From positions 21,087,936 through 21,151,935 of the forward strand of contig CAIIXF020000006.1 in NCBI GenBank assembly GCA_903813345.2: DNA of 64,000 nt. The letters are read 5' to 3'. Source of the DNA: Owenia fusiformis. Its lineage: Eukaryota; Annelida; Polychaeta; Sabellida; Oweniidae. Positions 22,101-33,109 of this stretch are shown here, piece by piece; within the stretch, counting starts at the first letter, position 1, and every line of letters begins with the position of its first letter. The notes below the pieces were generated by a model. The model worked only from the letters and a program-made list of their open reading frames with translations. It was not told where the DNA came from and searched no databases. A program made the position numbers and the translations under genes.

Positions 22101-24235
22101 CAATATTTGACATTGAGCAAATCTGTCATATAAATGTATAAGTGTAGCTACAGTATCTCTTTATAGATGCAATCTTTGCTATATATTTCAGTGGCAGCAC
22201 AGTATGCTAGAACTAGATCTGTCATGGAACATGTACCCAGGGATGTCTTTAGACATTGCCATGAACAAACTGGCCAGTTCACCCCACCAGTCAAAACTAC
22301 AGATCATCAACCTCAGTGGAACATCAATCTCCTGCCATAGAGTCAGGTTAGAGTCAGAAAAAGAAACTGGGGGGTGGCATGGGTTATTATTTTAGACTTA
22401 CAGTAAAATCTGTAAATCTGAACAACTGGCTTATCTGAATACCTTCAAATCTGAACACGTTTTGGTCCCATTTCCCCCCATTGAGTCCCATACAAAAAAA
22501 CTTGAAATGTTAAAGTCCCCGTCTAAAGTTTGAAAATATTTTTTTATCATTCATTTACTATTTGTCAGGACTTAAAAAGTGATTTTAGAGATTTTTGAAC
22601 AAAAAATTTTTTTTGAAAAAAAAGTTGTGAGCATTTCATTTCTCAAATATTCAAATTTCCCGCCATTTTTCAAAAAAAGTTGAAATTTCTTAATCATCAA
22701 ATATTTCTTAATGCATTTCAAAAAAGATTATCTTTTTAACACCAATGCAAAGGTTGAACAAAGGACACACTATTTCAATAATAAAATAACATATTTAATG
22801 GGCCACTTTAATGTTTTAGCATATCAAAAATATTTTGAAACATTAGTGATGTCACTAAGGTACCAAAAACTTTTTGAAAAAAATTGAAATTTTTTTTCGA
22901 TGTCAATCTTTTCTAAATATGTTAGACTTTCATAAAAAACCAATGTTGATTGTCTAACCAGGTTAAAAGGAAGAATAAATTATGTTTTAGATATCATTGT
23001 ACCATTGGTTTCTATGAGAACTAAAATTTTGAAATGCATTTTTCTCAGAACCATTTTCATGCACTGATAAGTTCATTTCTCGCTTATTTATGAACCGATT
23101 TTCTTAATTTTTTCGGCAAAAAACACGGGAGGATGAATGCTATGCATTGGTATGAATTGTGGCTAATTAGAAGATATGAGTGACCTCTAAAAGTTGGTTT
23201 TAAATAAATTCACAAATTTTGGAACAAAAAGTCTATCAAAAACCACTTTTTGAAATTAAAAAAAAAAGTTTCACATATCACACTTTGATAACATTGGGTA
23301 AGACTACAATATAAGCCAAAGTGGTTTAAACTTTATATGGGGCCTTTAACACCTGCCAATTTGAACAAGTGAACAGTCATATTTGAAAAATTAAAGCGTC
23401 TAATCTGAACTCTTTTAATAAAATATCACACGTTTCATACTAATAATCTCATCATAATGGGGCTTTATAACATGACTAAATTCATTTGAATTAGATATTC
23501 AAATTACTGGAATGGTCAAAAGAACTAAAAATATTTAGTGACAATGTATGAATTTCTTCAATATTCAGAGTCTCTCGAATGCAAAAGCCTTGAATGGTGA
23601 ACATTGCCTAATCCGAATACTTTTAGCTGGGTCCCACTGGCATTTTGATTAGAAAGTTTTACTGTAATATCAAACTATCCCACCCTCCTTGAAATAACTA
23701 AACAATCAGGAGTTTTTGGGATCGAATACTGTAGATCCTGGTAACATTTTTGTTAAGCCAACTTGATTCATATTTAGAATGAAGATTGGACCATTTCTAA
23801 TGTTTTTCTTGTTAGAAAATGTCAGCATTACCTTATCCTTTATTATTTTTTGAGTGCTGGATCATTTTTCAGTTGTTCCTTATGTTACACAAATATATGT
23901 TTTTATTTTATTTGAATTTACCATGATGAATAATTGATATTTGTAACTGATTGTATACATTATTGTTTTATGAGTGCATTATATAATATTGTGTTTACCT
24001 GAGAGTGTTGTGATGTAAAGTATTTTGATTTAACATACAAAATTATTTTGCTTTAACTTTCAGGTCGTTATTAAAAGGCTGTCCGAACTTGAAATCTTTA
24101 AACCTTGGCTCATGTAGAGGTCTACCCAGAGGGATGAAGAAAGAGTACTCAGAGCAACTACTAGAAGAGTTGAAACAGGATATTGACACTATAGCTGAAC
24201 AGAATGGACTTGATGTTGTTGATGGTGTGTTATGA
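16192..24235 (+). CDS. FBXL6: FBXL6-like F-box/LRR protein, 10 exons, 575 aa
   Basis: F-box proteins are substrate receptors of SCF (SKP1-CUL1-F-box) ubiquitin ligases. Exons read by splice signal and phase: 16192-16355, 17756-18127, 18636-18825, 19254-19385, 19707-19823, 20386-20550, 20801-20898, 21363-21525, 22192-22346, 24064-24235. All phases agree and total 1728 nt. Residues 1-150 are acidic then Lys-rich and low complexity, with KRKKKSK and NKRKR as possible nuclear signals. The F-box starts near residue 153 (LPPEILVRIF, then CRASKVCSNW). Leucine-rich repeats follow from about 215 to 560 (LESLCVSYCKKLN, LKLLDLRGCCQIT, LQIINLSGTSIS). The C-terminal NLGSCRGLPRGMKKEY matches the end of vertebrate FBXL6, as does the run after the F-box. 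The exon 1 donor (AAG|GTTCTA) is weak but is the only one that keeps phase. Introns 1 and 9 carry transposons. Exon boundaries await transcripts; family identity is firm. Confidence 0.92.
16923..17427. mobile_element. MITE with TACTGTAAAAC termini in FBXL6 intron 1
   Basis: TACTGTAAAACGGGTATTG at 16923 is mirrored by TACTGTAAAACAGGTAATT ending at 17427. The interior is rich in TTAGCG and CGCTAAAAT words, laid out as in the 3964-4464 MITE, in which GCGAAAT plays that part. No coding sequence. Confidence 0.75.
19990..20070. repeat. ACATGTAC-rich palindromic microsatellite
   Basis: Several ACATGTACATGT and GTACATGTATAT runs lie in FBXL6 intron 5. Confidence 0.7.
22399..23666. mobile_element. 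pogo/Tigger-like MITE split by a TTAA MITE
   Basis: TA-CAGTAAAATCTGTAAATCT at 22399 is mirrored by the end AAAGTTTTACTG-TA at 23666. CAGTAAAAC ends with a TA target are typical of pogo-type MITEs. The element is about 428 bp without the nested 840-bp insert and lies in FBXL6 intron 9. A related end is at 28896-28967. Confidence 0.75.
22510..23349. mobile_element. TTAA-flanked MITE, 840 bp, copy 2
   Basis: TTAA at 22510-22513 and 23346-23349, with TIRs AAGTCCCCGTCTAAAG and AAGGCCCCATATAAAG. It is collinear with the inverse of 2106-2943 along its length. It is nested in the pogo-like MITE. Confidence 0.9.
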
Positions 24236-24359
24236 TAGTGACATCTAGAGAATTGTTATATGTGGCCGGGGTGATTCTTGAAATATCAATGGGTTCTTTT
24301 TATTTCGAAAGTAATTTTGTTTAGGGGAAGTGGTAAAAAGTTCAATTTTTATGCTAAAA

Positions 24360-24365
24360 AATAAA
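24360..24365 (+). promoter_or_regulatory. Candidate polyadenylation signal of FBXL6
   Basis: AATAAA 125 bp after the FBXL6 stop, followed by a T-rich stretch (TTATTGTTCTGTTCTTCTC). It is the first canonical hexamer after the stop. Confidence 0.5.
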
Positions 24366-24570
24366 AATGTTATTGTTCTGTTCTTCTCAGTCATGATTGC
24401 AAACATTGAAAGAGATAGGTCTGGTCAGTATGAATATATGTATACTTTTTTGAATTTGCCTTTTTTGTAATGCAGATAAAGGTTCTGACACAAACATGAC
24501 ATGATAGAGCTGGGGTTACAACACCCCTTTACAGTTTAAGCTACTTTCACTTGAAATTACAATTTAATGA

Positions 24571-24652
24571 AATGCAGCCTGTTGAAATGCAGCCTTTTGA
24601 TGAAATGCACCCTTTTGTCGTAATGCAGCCTTGAGTTGATATGCAGCCTATT
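24571..24652. repeat. Minisatellite of AATGCAGCCT units
   Basis: Five copies or near copies of AATGCAGCCT (one AATGCACCCT, one ATATGCAGCC) at intervals of roughly 17-21 bp. Confidence 0.7.
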
Positions 24653-25194
24653 GCATTGTTGAGTTATTCATGTGAATGATAAATGTGTTATAAAGTCGGA
24701 ATGTAGTCTAGCTACACGCCCTTGTGCTGCCCCCATCTAACTACTGTGTTGTGGTTGGTGAAGTAGTCCACATAGTATATTTAACAGTCTCGAAGCAAGA
24801 CTATAGGAATGCAGTTACAATATGAACTATAATTACTGAGAAATAATGAGAGCAAAATCTGTTGACTCTTTGTTTTTGCTGCAAAGGATAATGTGAGAAC
24901 TGGTATTTGTGTAGGTTGTTCTTATAGCCTACGGAGAGCCAGCCTCTATAATATTTTGCATAGAAGATTAGAATTTCACCTGGTCTCTGACATGTCTGAT
25001 ATGGAATTAGCAATGCAAATTAATGTTTTTCAGCTGGATCTGAATCATTTTATACATTCTGTGAACATACATGTAGGTCATTGATTAGATCAAAATTGTA
25101 CAAAATCCCAAGTATATTTTCAGATTAAATCAGCCGGACTGATTGGCAAACATTTTTCCTGGGTATATATAAGGTATATGCTCTGTACACATAT
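24653..25194. other. No supported feature
   Basis: Low-GC sequence downstream of FBXL6. The open frames on both strands are short and lack splice or domain support. Confidence 0.5.
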
Positions 25195-25370
25195 ACTTAT
25201 GGATATTGATAATTGATTTTACTCTTACTTAAACATATTGTTGTTATAAAAAATGACACACATACAGGTAACATTATTATCTTTATTTCCTGAACACCCT
25301 GTACTTATGGATATTGATAATTGACTTTACTTTTACTAAAACATATTGTCTTTATGAAAAATGGCATATT
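25195..25370. repeat. Diverged ~107-bp tandem duplication
   Basis: CTTATGGATATTGATAATTG occurs at about 25197 and 25303, each followed by ...CTTACTTAAACATATTG or a close variant and a run of A. Confidence 0.7.
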
Positions 25371-25671
25371 TATGTTGAGCAAGTACTACGGTACTGTCTA
25401 AATCAATTGCCATACTGTACATGGTTCTCAACTTATATGGGGTAGGATCATAAGGATAGCTATGTATCTTTGAAAGTGTAAGTAATCATGTAATATTGTT
25501 ATTGTATACATTTTTCCTGAAATATAGAAAATCCAGTATTTACAGATTTACTATGATTCATGCAGTTTTTTGTTCTGTTGGTGATCTCTGTGTTGGGCCA
25601 TTGCCGCCATTCCCCATTTTTGATGAAGACAAAAATAAATGTAATATGTTAATAAGAGTTAAATAGCATCA

Positions 25672-25858
25672 AAAATGATTGAGATCTACAAATTTTTGAT
25701 TTATTTCTAAATATTCTTCAGGTAAACAGAGTTATTTCCAACTACTAGTATATATTATATTATTAAATAACATATGTATATGATAATTGAAAATAACTCT
25801 AATTCAGTTTACCTGAAGAAGATTTAGAAATAGATCGAAAAGTAAATCTCAATCATTT
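25672..25858. repeat. Inverted repeat with ~70-bp arms
   Basis: ATGATTGAGATCTACAAATT...CTTCAGGTAAACAGAGTTAT is mirrored by AATAACTCTAATTCAGTTTA...AATCTCAATCAT, with a ~45-bp AT-rich loop. It is probably a palindromic MITE. Confidence 0.75.
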
Positions 25859-25859
25859 T

Positions 25860-26790
25860 TGAGAAAAATAAAGATACAGAATTCAATTTTATGAGGTACA
25901 AATGAATAAGGTTTTATAATGTAAAACACAAATATAATTGGCATAGCCCTATTTAACTTTTCTCCTTAAAAAGAATTGCATGTAGCTACTGCATGTATAA
26001 TTACTGAAACATTCCATTACAAGCTATTGAAACCATGGATTTTCAAGTAGAAGGGTAGGCAACTCCCCTTATTTCATACATAAGCATTTCCTTTGGGTTT
26101 TCAAAATTGGAGAATGTACACATTCCAATAAAATCTTATTTTGCACTTTTTATGGGCGATTTAAAGAAATAACTCAAAAATAAAAACATGATTATCTACA
26201 TTGTATATGTTAATTATTTAATAAAAATGGAATTCATCATAATTATGGCAATAAAGAAAGTGAACATTCTCCCACAAATTATGCTTTTATTGGAATGTGT
26301 TTTTGAATAATTACCCACAACGCAATACTCGAAGAGAACATCTCGACACCTCTTTATATTCTTATTGGTCTTTTTGATTACTTTTACATGAGATTGAGCA
26401 TATTTTATGCTTTAATCATATTGATAATTGATTTTTTTTCAAAATAAGACTAAATATATTTATCTAATACTTTTTGAAATACTTACCATAAAAAGGGAAG
26501 CATGCATGGCATTGCTCGTTTAGAAGGTCTCATGTTTATAACACAGAGTTACATACCCTTCTAATTGAAAGCCCATGCTAAAACATAGTGAGGTCCTCAT
26601 TCAACTGATAAACTTTCCCTAGAAAACATTTCTATGTGAAAATTATTCTTGTAGTGAACACCTATCTACAGTACAACGCAAGTCGTGTGAGTGTTATTGT
26701 GTCGTATTCCAGGTTTTCCCAGAAACCCCAAGTGGTGAACCCAAACAAATATGTCAGTTATCATGATAAACGTTCTATGAATGTTCTATT
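25860..26790. other. No supported feature
   Basis: AT-rich, no gene signal. Frames are short and interrupted. Confidence 0.5.
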
Positions 26791-26794
26791 CTAT

Positions 26795-27211
26795 AAGGGG
26801 AGGCATCAAAAGTTCAATGTCTGATAGGAAACTAAATAAATCTAGTTTTGAGTTGGACCCCCCCCCTCCCCCTCAAAACTAAATACAATGAAAGTTGATT
26901 GCGGACTTTTCACATGTTTTAGCGACTCAATTTGGACTTTCATGGGGGCAGTACTATAACTTATTCATGATTCTTAAACATGTGCCAACAACAATAGGCA
27001 TGATATTCCATGTTGCATGCATCTTGGTGAAGAAGGCATCTAGTAAAGTCTTCATTTTTAAACCATTCCAAGGCATTTCGACTCGAAATTGCAAAAAATC
27101 TAAATGTTGAAATTTGTCGGATAGCAAACTGAAATGGCTTTGACCCCCTCCCCCCCAAACTAGATTTATTTAGTTTTCCATCAGACATTGATCTTTTGAT
27201 GCCTCCCCTAA
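26795..27211. mobile_element. MITE with GGGGAGGCATCAAAAG termini
   Basis: The left end AAGGGGAGGCATCAAAAGTT is mirrored by the right end (TTGATGCCTCCCCTAAC on the plus strand). The match continues inward for about 50 bp through AACTAAATAAATCTAG. TA-like flanks. C-runs near 26860 and 27150 mark the inner TIR edges. Confidence 0.8.
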
Positions 27212-27685
27212 CTTAAATGTGATAGGTCTACATGTATTTCAACGTCCATTTATACTTCCCCGGGAAAAGTGCACTGGACGAAACTCATATTACTAAATGG
27301 GTCAAGAAACATGGCGGCGGATTAGAAAGTTGTGATTGAGTTATCGAAGAATGTAGCTGTTTTCTTGGCGGCCAGTTACATAGTAAGTTTTTAAACTTAT
27401 ATTTATTATTAATATTATACACACGTGCTCTTCAAGTCCACAAAATTGTTTGTGTGGAGCTGGAGGACCTAGGAATTTGCTGTCTAACTTTTTATGGGAT
27501 TTTGTATTTTACTTTTTTTATGTGATTTTGTATATTTTCATGATTTTCGAGTAAGGGCAATCTACAACTGATTCGATTCTACTTTGTGTAAGTGCGCATG
27601 CGCAAAATGCAAGGCATGTCCCATGAAACCTATTGATCTGACATTAGCGTGACTACAGTGCTGGTATATATTAATTGATCAGTCG
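27212..27685. other. No supported feature
   Basis: No open frame or repeat recognised. An ATGGCGGCGG at 27311 is followed quickly by stops. Confidence 0.5.
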
Positions 27686-28184
27686 TTTAAACCTGCACAT
27701 CGCTCCAAAACGCAATATGTTGACATATATTGTTTTTACATTTTCAAGCTCTAATATAAAGTTTATGTAAATAAAAATTATTTTTTTCTGCGTAATATCA
27801 AAGAACAATCATTTAGTTAAAAAAATAAAAAGGCGAATGCGGGATTCGAACCCGGGCCCTCCCGCGTGCTAAGCGAGGATTCTACCGCTACACCACCATA
27901 TTATTATGAATGGTGGAAGTAATTACACGCTACTTATTTTGAATGCTATGATTCGGAAGTGACGTCACGTTCTTCATTTAGAAACCTTTCCAAAATCATA
28001 TCACCGGCTCCGATCGAAGCAAATTCAATGAAAAATCTTTGAAATGACACATTTATCGTAAGTATTTCTACACAAGATTTGCCCCATTTGTTCATCATTC
28101 TATAATCTTTCATTAAGCTCAAAATGATAAAGTTCACCCCCGAAACAACCCAAGATTGCGTTTTGGAGCGATGTGCAGGTTTAA
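27686..28184. mobile_element. MITE-like element carrying a tRNA-like gene
   Basis: TTTAAACCTGCACATCGCTC at 27686 is mirrored by GAGCGATGTGCAGGTTTAAA ending at 28184, extending to CCAAAACGCAAT. Its right half (28049-28184) is repeated at 28323-28455 with a diverged end. Confidence 0.75.
27832..27902 (-). tRNA. tRNA-Gly-like body with AGC (Ala) anticodon
   Basis: On the minus strand the D-arm GGTGGTGTAGCGGTAGAAT, the anticodon stem CTCGC/GCGGG and T-arm CCGGGTTCGAATCCCG closely follow metazoan tRNA-Gly(GCC). The 7-base loop reads TTAGCAC, so the anticodon is AGC (Ala) and not GCC. The acceptor ends (AATATGG and ATTCGCC) do not pair. It lies inside the 27686-28184 inverted-repeat element. It is probably a mobile or pseudogenised tRNA; a functional decoding role is unlikely but not excluded. 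Confidence 0.6.
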
Positions 28185-28322
28185 ACAACTTTTAGTATTG
28201 GTCTTTCACAAGTTAGTTTTCCTGCATAACTTGTTTACAAGTGGAATAAGATTCCACTTACAAGTGTATTCCACTTTACAAGTAAGTCTTGTATGTATGT
28301 TGTGCCCGTATGTTCATGGTAC

Positions 28323-28455
28323 ACATTTATCGTAAGTATTTCTACACAAGATTTGCCCCATTTGTTCATCATTCTATAATCTTTCATTAAGCTCAAAATG
28401 ATAAAGTTCACCCCCGAAACAACCCAAGATTGCGTTTCGGAGCGTAGTCCAGCTT
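28323..28455. repeat. 133-bp copy of the right part of 27686-28184
   Basis: ACATTTATCGTAAGTATTTC through GGAGCGTAG repeats 28049-28180 almost base for base, then ends GTCCAGCTTTAA, a diverged version of the element end. Confidence 0.85.
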
Positions 28456-28895
28456 TAATTGGCATATTTTCTTGAATTTTAACATTTAATGTTCCAAACT
28501 CCCACAAACTGCATGCAGAAAAGTATACCCCATAAATCATATTTACCAAAATGAGTGTCTCCAAGGCTTCACACCAGCGTATGTATAATGCATTTGTCAC
28601 GAGTTTGAGCTGAAATTTCGCCAAAATGGAGTAGGCTAAGGGTAGTCTCTGCCAGGTTTGTTTATTGTGGTGAGCTTGTAAGAGTTCAGAAGCAAATAAT
28701 TCATGTGCGCAAAATAATCAAATAATCAGATTGGTCTAAACTTTGCTGCACATGCGCACAATGTGTGCCATGTTTTTTCTAGTGATTTTGTTTCGTTTCA
28801 TCGAGTTTGCGTTTCAGTGTAACTTCCGCAAAAATGGCGGACCATGGACAGAATTAACAGGTAAAATCACTTCGAAATTTCAAGAGAACTTTTTA
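28456..28895. other. No supported feature
   Basis: No gene signal; an antisense open stretch covers part of the repeat and is not accepted as coding. Confidence 0.5.
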
Positions 28896-28967
28896 CCTAT
28901 ACAGTAGGTTCAAATTGGAAGGTGTTCGGATAAGCCAGGTGTTCAGATATACAGGTTTTACTGTATA
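28896..28967. mobile_element. pogo-like MITE end
   Basis: On the minus strand it reads TACAGTAAAACCTGTATATC then TGAACACCTGGCTTATCCGA, matching the left end of 22399-23666. The other end is not seen. Confidence 0.6.
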
Positions 28968-29248
28968 TTCATTTATATTATACATTTTACTCACTTATAT
29001 TATACATACGAGTACCATTTATACAATTTTGACACTGTCAGATACAAGTTAATTGGTACAACAGTTGTCACAACCTATCGTGCCATACTGTAACAATAGC
29101 ATCTTGGGATAACTGTGGTAACTAATTAACAGTCATAATGCACGGTTCAACGCCACGGTCACATGCTACAGAGTAAAACTTGTCACTTCAGAGAGCATCA
29201 TTGCTATACAAAGCTGCAGTTTTATGCTACATACTATACAGTAAATTG

Positions 29249-29589
29249 CAGGCCTGTCAACTTGGGAACACCTAACATGAGTGACTTGGAAATGTTGAAC
29301 ACCTCCCCTCAAAATGTGGACACCTTGGTCTAAATCTGAACACCTTGATCCAAATTTTGAAAAATTTCGAACGGAATGCGTGACATATACGTAATTCGGC
29401 GTTCGTATTTTTACTGTGTAGACGATCTTTTTTAGAAATTTTTCTACAGAAATATTTTTGCTTGACAATTACCAGGTAAAATGCGTATTTGCGTGACATT
29501 TTCTGTCACGCAAAAATAACTGCCGTGACTTCAAATTCTTCAGCAAATGCGTGACAAATACGCAAATTGCGTGACAGTTGACAGGCCTG
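29249..29589. mobile_element. hAT-like MITE CAGGCCTGTCAAC
   Basis: CAGGCCTGTCAACTTGGG at 29249 is mirrored by GTTGACAGGCCTG ending at 29589. AAATTG flanks both sides, a 6-bp duplication. GCGTGACA words repeat inside. Non-coding. Confidence 0.75.
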
Positions 29590-30247
29590 AAATTGTCTAT
29601 TCAACTTTAGAGTGTGACAGCATAATACATGCACATTGTGATCCTGGTCATGTAAATGATATGTGGAAATAGTTAAATTGACTGGAGGTCAAACCAGAAC
29701 TCTGTTATTTTTATTCAAAAAATATCTAAAAATGCAAAAAAATTGTCACTTCCTGTTTTGTCATTTCCTGTTAACTTCCATAGCACCTTAAGCAATTTTC
29801 ATGTGATTTTAGGCCAAATTTGTCTTTGAAAAGTGAACCCCCTTGGCAAATCCTGGCTACGGGCCTGCTCCCCCTAGGCCCCTACCACATTTTCTGATGC
29901 CCATTGATTCGAGAAACACCCTAGGGGTCACTATTCAGAACAATTTTTTTTTCGTGCCAAAACACGCCACCTAGGTCGTGGTCATTGCTTATCTCATTCC
30001 AAGACTATCTCACAAACCAAGAGGATGGGCTTGGAACAAGATAAGTCATTGCTAGTGTGGGCGAAACTTGATAAACTCCCCCCCCCCCGCTATAGTCTAA
30101 CCATGGGCCATGGTCTAACCTAGGATGAACCTAGCTATAACAAAATCACCCCGGAGATCAATGACTGATATCCAAATTATTAGAGTGAACCCCAGCCCGG
30201 GTGTAGCCTGCATGTGAATGTGGATGAATATTTAACAAGTTGATTAC
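29590..30247. other. No supported feature
   Basis: Holds a C-run near 30081 and no recognised repeat. Downstream exons of the minus-strand exon 30248-30472 were sought here and not found. Confidence 0.45.
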
Positions 30248-30472
30248 CTTGCCATTAGAATCTAATCTTATCTCGCCACACACTGAGTCATCAGATGTCT
30301 GAAATTTTCCTGGCCTGGTTATTGCATAAAACTTCTTTTCTGTGACAAACTGAACGTTCTCCTCTGCCAATGACAGGAGTACTCTTCTCCCATCCTCAAG
30401 AATGGCATCACACTTGAAGTATTTGTAACCAATGGCTGGTTTATTCAGTGTATATAATATTATTGGTTCCAT
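30248..30472 (-). CDS. Orphan first exon of an unknown minus-strand gene (75 codons)
   Basis: The ATG at 30472 opens MEPIILYTLNKPAIGYKYFK. The frame runs 75 codons to AAG|GTAATC at 30247. Content alternates hydrophobic and charged residues (GRRVLLSLAEENVQFVTEKK) in a way that suggests a small beta-barrel such as an OB-fold; this is a guess from pattern only. Composition differs from the surrounding MITE DNA and is gene-like. No downstream exon is recognised between 24.4 and 30.2 kb, so the model is partial or the gene is a remnant. Confidence 0.45.
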
Positions 30473-30489
30473 GGTTGACAACTTCAACT

Positions 30490-31140
30490 TGACATCTACT
30501 GAGCTCTTCTTTTAGCTAGCAGCTAAACACATGGGAATACACATTCCAAAAATGACACATGAAAAGTTATAGACCTGTTGAAGATCACTGATCATTTCAA
30601 ATGTCTAGTATAGATATATTTAATAAAGTTTGACTTACATAATGGAACAAAACAAAAAGACAAATACAAAATATTAAATCTATGAGATCATTCTAAACTT
30701 TTAAGAATGTGAATGCGGGAAATTTGCTCTGAACGAAATGGTAAAAGAATGACAACGTACATATTGCTCTATTCAAATCCCGTGGTCCACAGTTCATAGA
30801 ACTTTACCATATGCAAAACTCACATGTTATTCTTCAAAATATAGATCACGGTATGTCTCCTTCCTCACATTGTCTTTTTCTGTCTTCAACTTTAAATATG
30901 TTGATTCTAGAGTGAAGCTACAATCATAGTCATGCTTCATCACAATGTCTTCATCTTTCAATTATTCAGGCAATTTTGCACAAAGAGTGCACTAATGTAC
31001 CTAGAAAAGACTAGAGAACATATTTTTTGCTAAATGTATAAAAAAGATATTATCTACAGGGCTACAGGCTACAGTCTAGTGTACTCAAAAGTTCAAATCT
31101 CAGTTTTGACGCCTTTGACCTATTTAAGCAGATAAATACA
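30490..31140. other. No supported feature
   Basis: Upstream of the orphan exon; AT-rich with no clear promoter element. Confidence 0.45.
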
Positions 31141-31143
31141 CGG

Positions 31144-31705
31144 GACGTTATCGTCTGATTTGGTCAATGTTAGGGAGCAGGTCGTTTTCAAAAGAAATTT
31201 CAAATTTTGCCCACAATATATTTTTTAACTGAGAAGCTGCTCATTTGCAGAGAAAATGAACCAGCACATGCAATGACAATGTTAGTCAATGTTAGGGAGC
31301 AAAATGATTTCACCAGAACTACACCTAACATTGACAAGATTTATTTCATATTATTTAAAAAAAAATTAAATAAAGGACGGCGTATCTATCTATTTGAAGT
31401 AAGAAATATTTTAATCGGTATTTAGACTACCTTGGATAGCAATTAGAAGCCTTCGTTAAAATACGTCAAAAAGTTATAATGGAAAAACGATTATTTCGAG
31501 TGCAGAACGTTCGCGCCTTCTTTAGTAACTTCGTAATAGATCATAAAATACTTCCGCAGAATTTCACACAGAAGCATGATTGACATTGTCATTGCATGTG
31601 CTGGTTCATTTTCTCTACGAATGAGCAACTTTTCAGTTAAAAAATATATTGTGGAAATCTTGAAATTTCTTGTGAAAACGACCTGCTCCCTTACATTGAC
31701 CAAAT
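31144..31705. mobile_element. MITE with ~150-bp inverted arms
   Basis: 31144-31300 is mirrored by 31566-31705. Shared blocks include AAATGAACCAGCACATGCAA and GGTCAATGTTAGGGAGCAGG (inverted on the right as CCTGCTCCCTTACATTGACC). Confidence 0.8.
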
Positions 31706-32095
31706 CAGGCGATGACACCCTGTGATATAGCCTAATTTAAAAGTGATATAATTTGAATAGAATATAATTTAAAACCTTAACATTTAAAAATACATGTAGA
31801 TCTATGGTTTACAACTCATTTTAAAATGTTAAGAACTCCCTGGTTGGCCCATCTACCACTCTAGGGACTGAGTCCCTTTATGTTGAGATACCCAACGACT
31901 GTCAGGCTACCGCGTTAACATCGCCCCCGGACATCGCCCCACTTTACCAGTAGTGCAGGCTTGTTGTTGTGCGCTGGGGACCATTTACATTAAAACATGG
32001 TCCAGTGGGTAAAAATAGATATATTAAAAAGACAACTATTTAATTGCAGCTATTGACATCGGCATAGTAGCCCTCAAGAGTCAAGATCATCAAAC

Positions 32096-33109
32096 TACAG
32101 TGTGTCCAAAAAAACAGGACTGAAGAAAAGTTGAATAACTTGATCAGTCTTCCATATTTTGCCTTAAAATTTCAGAACTATTTAGTTCATTCAATGTTAA
32201 TTTTGTTGTGAAAGTTTGATGAAAATCTGCTTATTGAGTCAAAAACTACAGCACTTTACAACACATGCCCCATGTGACCACCTCTCCGGCCAACTGAGAT
32301 GTTGATGACTCTCCTACACACATCAACATGGATTGCAAAGCTTCTGATGAAGCTATCCACTTGAAAATTTTGACATGTAAAGCAGAACATCTGGGAGAGA
32401 GACACGTCCTTGGTCTGACACTAGTTTTACTTATCTAGATCAATTTTTAGTCATTCCATGGACAATTGAACAACTTTCTTCGCCGGATTCAATTGTACAT
32501 ATAGAGGAGAGGTGGCCACATGGAGCATGTCATTTCATTAACTTAGTCAATCTTGAATATTCTGCCTTGAAATTTCAGAATTATTTAGTTCATTCATTGT
32601 GAATTTTGTTGTGAAAGTTTGATGAAAATCTGCCTATTAAGTCAAAAGCTACAGTACTTTACAACACATGCTCCATATGGCCACCTCTCCTCTATGCACA
32701 ATTGAATCTGGCGAACGAACCTATTGATAACTTTCCTACACACGTCACACACCAACATGGATTGCAAAGCTTCTGATGAAGCTATCCACTTGAAACTTCG
32801 GGCATGTAAAGAAGAACATCTGAGAATTTGTCTGACACTAGTTTTACTTATCTAGATAGATTTTTAGTCATGCCATGGACAATTGAACAACCTTTCCCAG
32901 ATTTGATTATGCATTTAGAGGAAAAGTGGCAAAATGGGGCATGTGTTGTAAAGTGCTGTAGTTTTTGACTCCATAGGCAGATTATCATCAAACTTTCACA
33001 ACTAAATTAACATTGAATGAACTAAATAATTCTGAAATTTTGAGGCAATATATGCAGGATTGACCAAGTTAATAACTTTTCTTCGGTCCTGTTTTTTGGA
33101 CACCCTGTA
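32096..33109. mobile_element. Tc1/mariner-type element ACAGGGTGTCCAAAAAA
   Basis: TA-CAGTGTGTCCAAAAAAACAG at 32096 is mirrored by GGACACCCTG-TA at 33109, with ~50 bp of imperfect TIR. Inside, 32160-32280 is repeated directly at 32560-32690 and inverted at 32945-33080, so the copy has rearranged. No transposase frame remains. Confidence 0.75.

Noticed and set aside
28235-28624. 129-codon minus-strand open frame
   Set aside because: It spans the repeated 133-bp MITE segment; the same peptide appears at 27946-28188 from the other copy.
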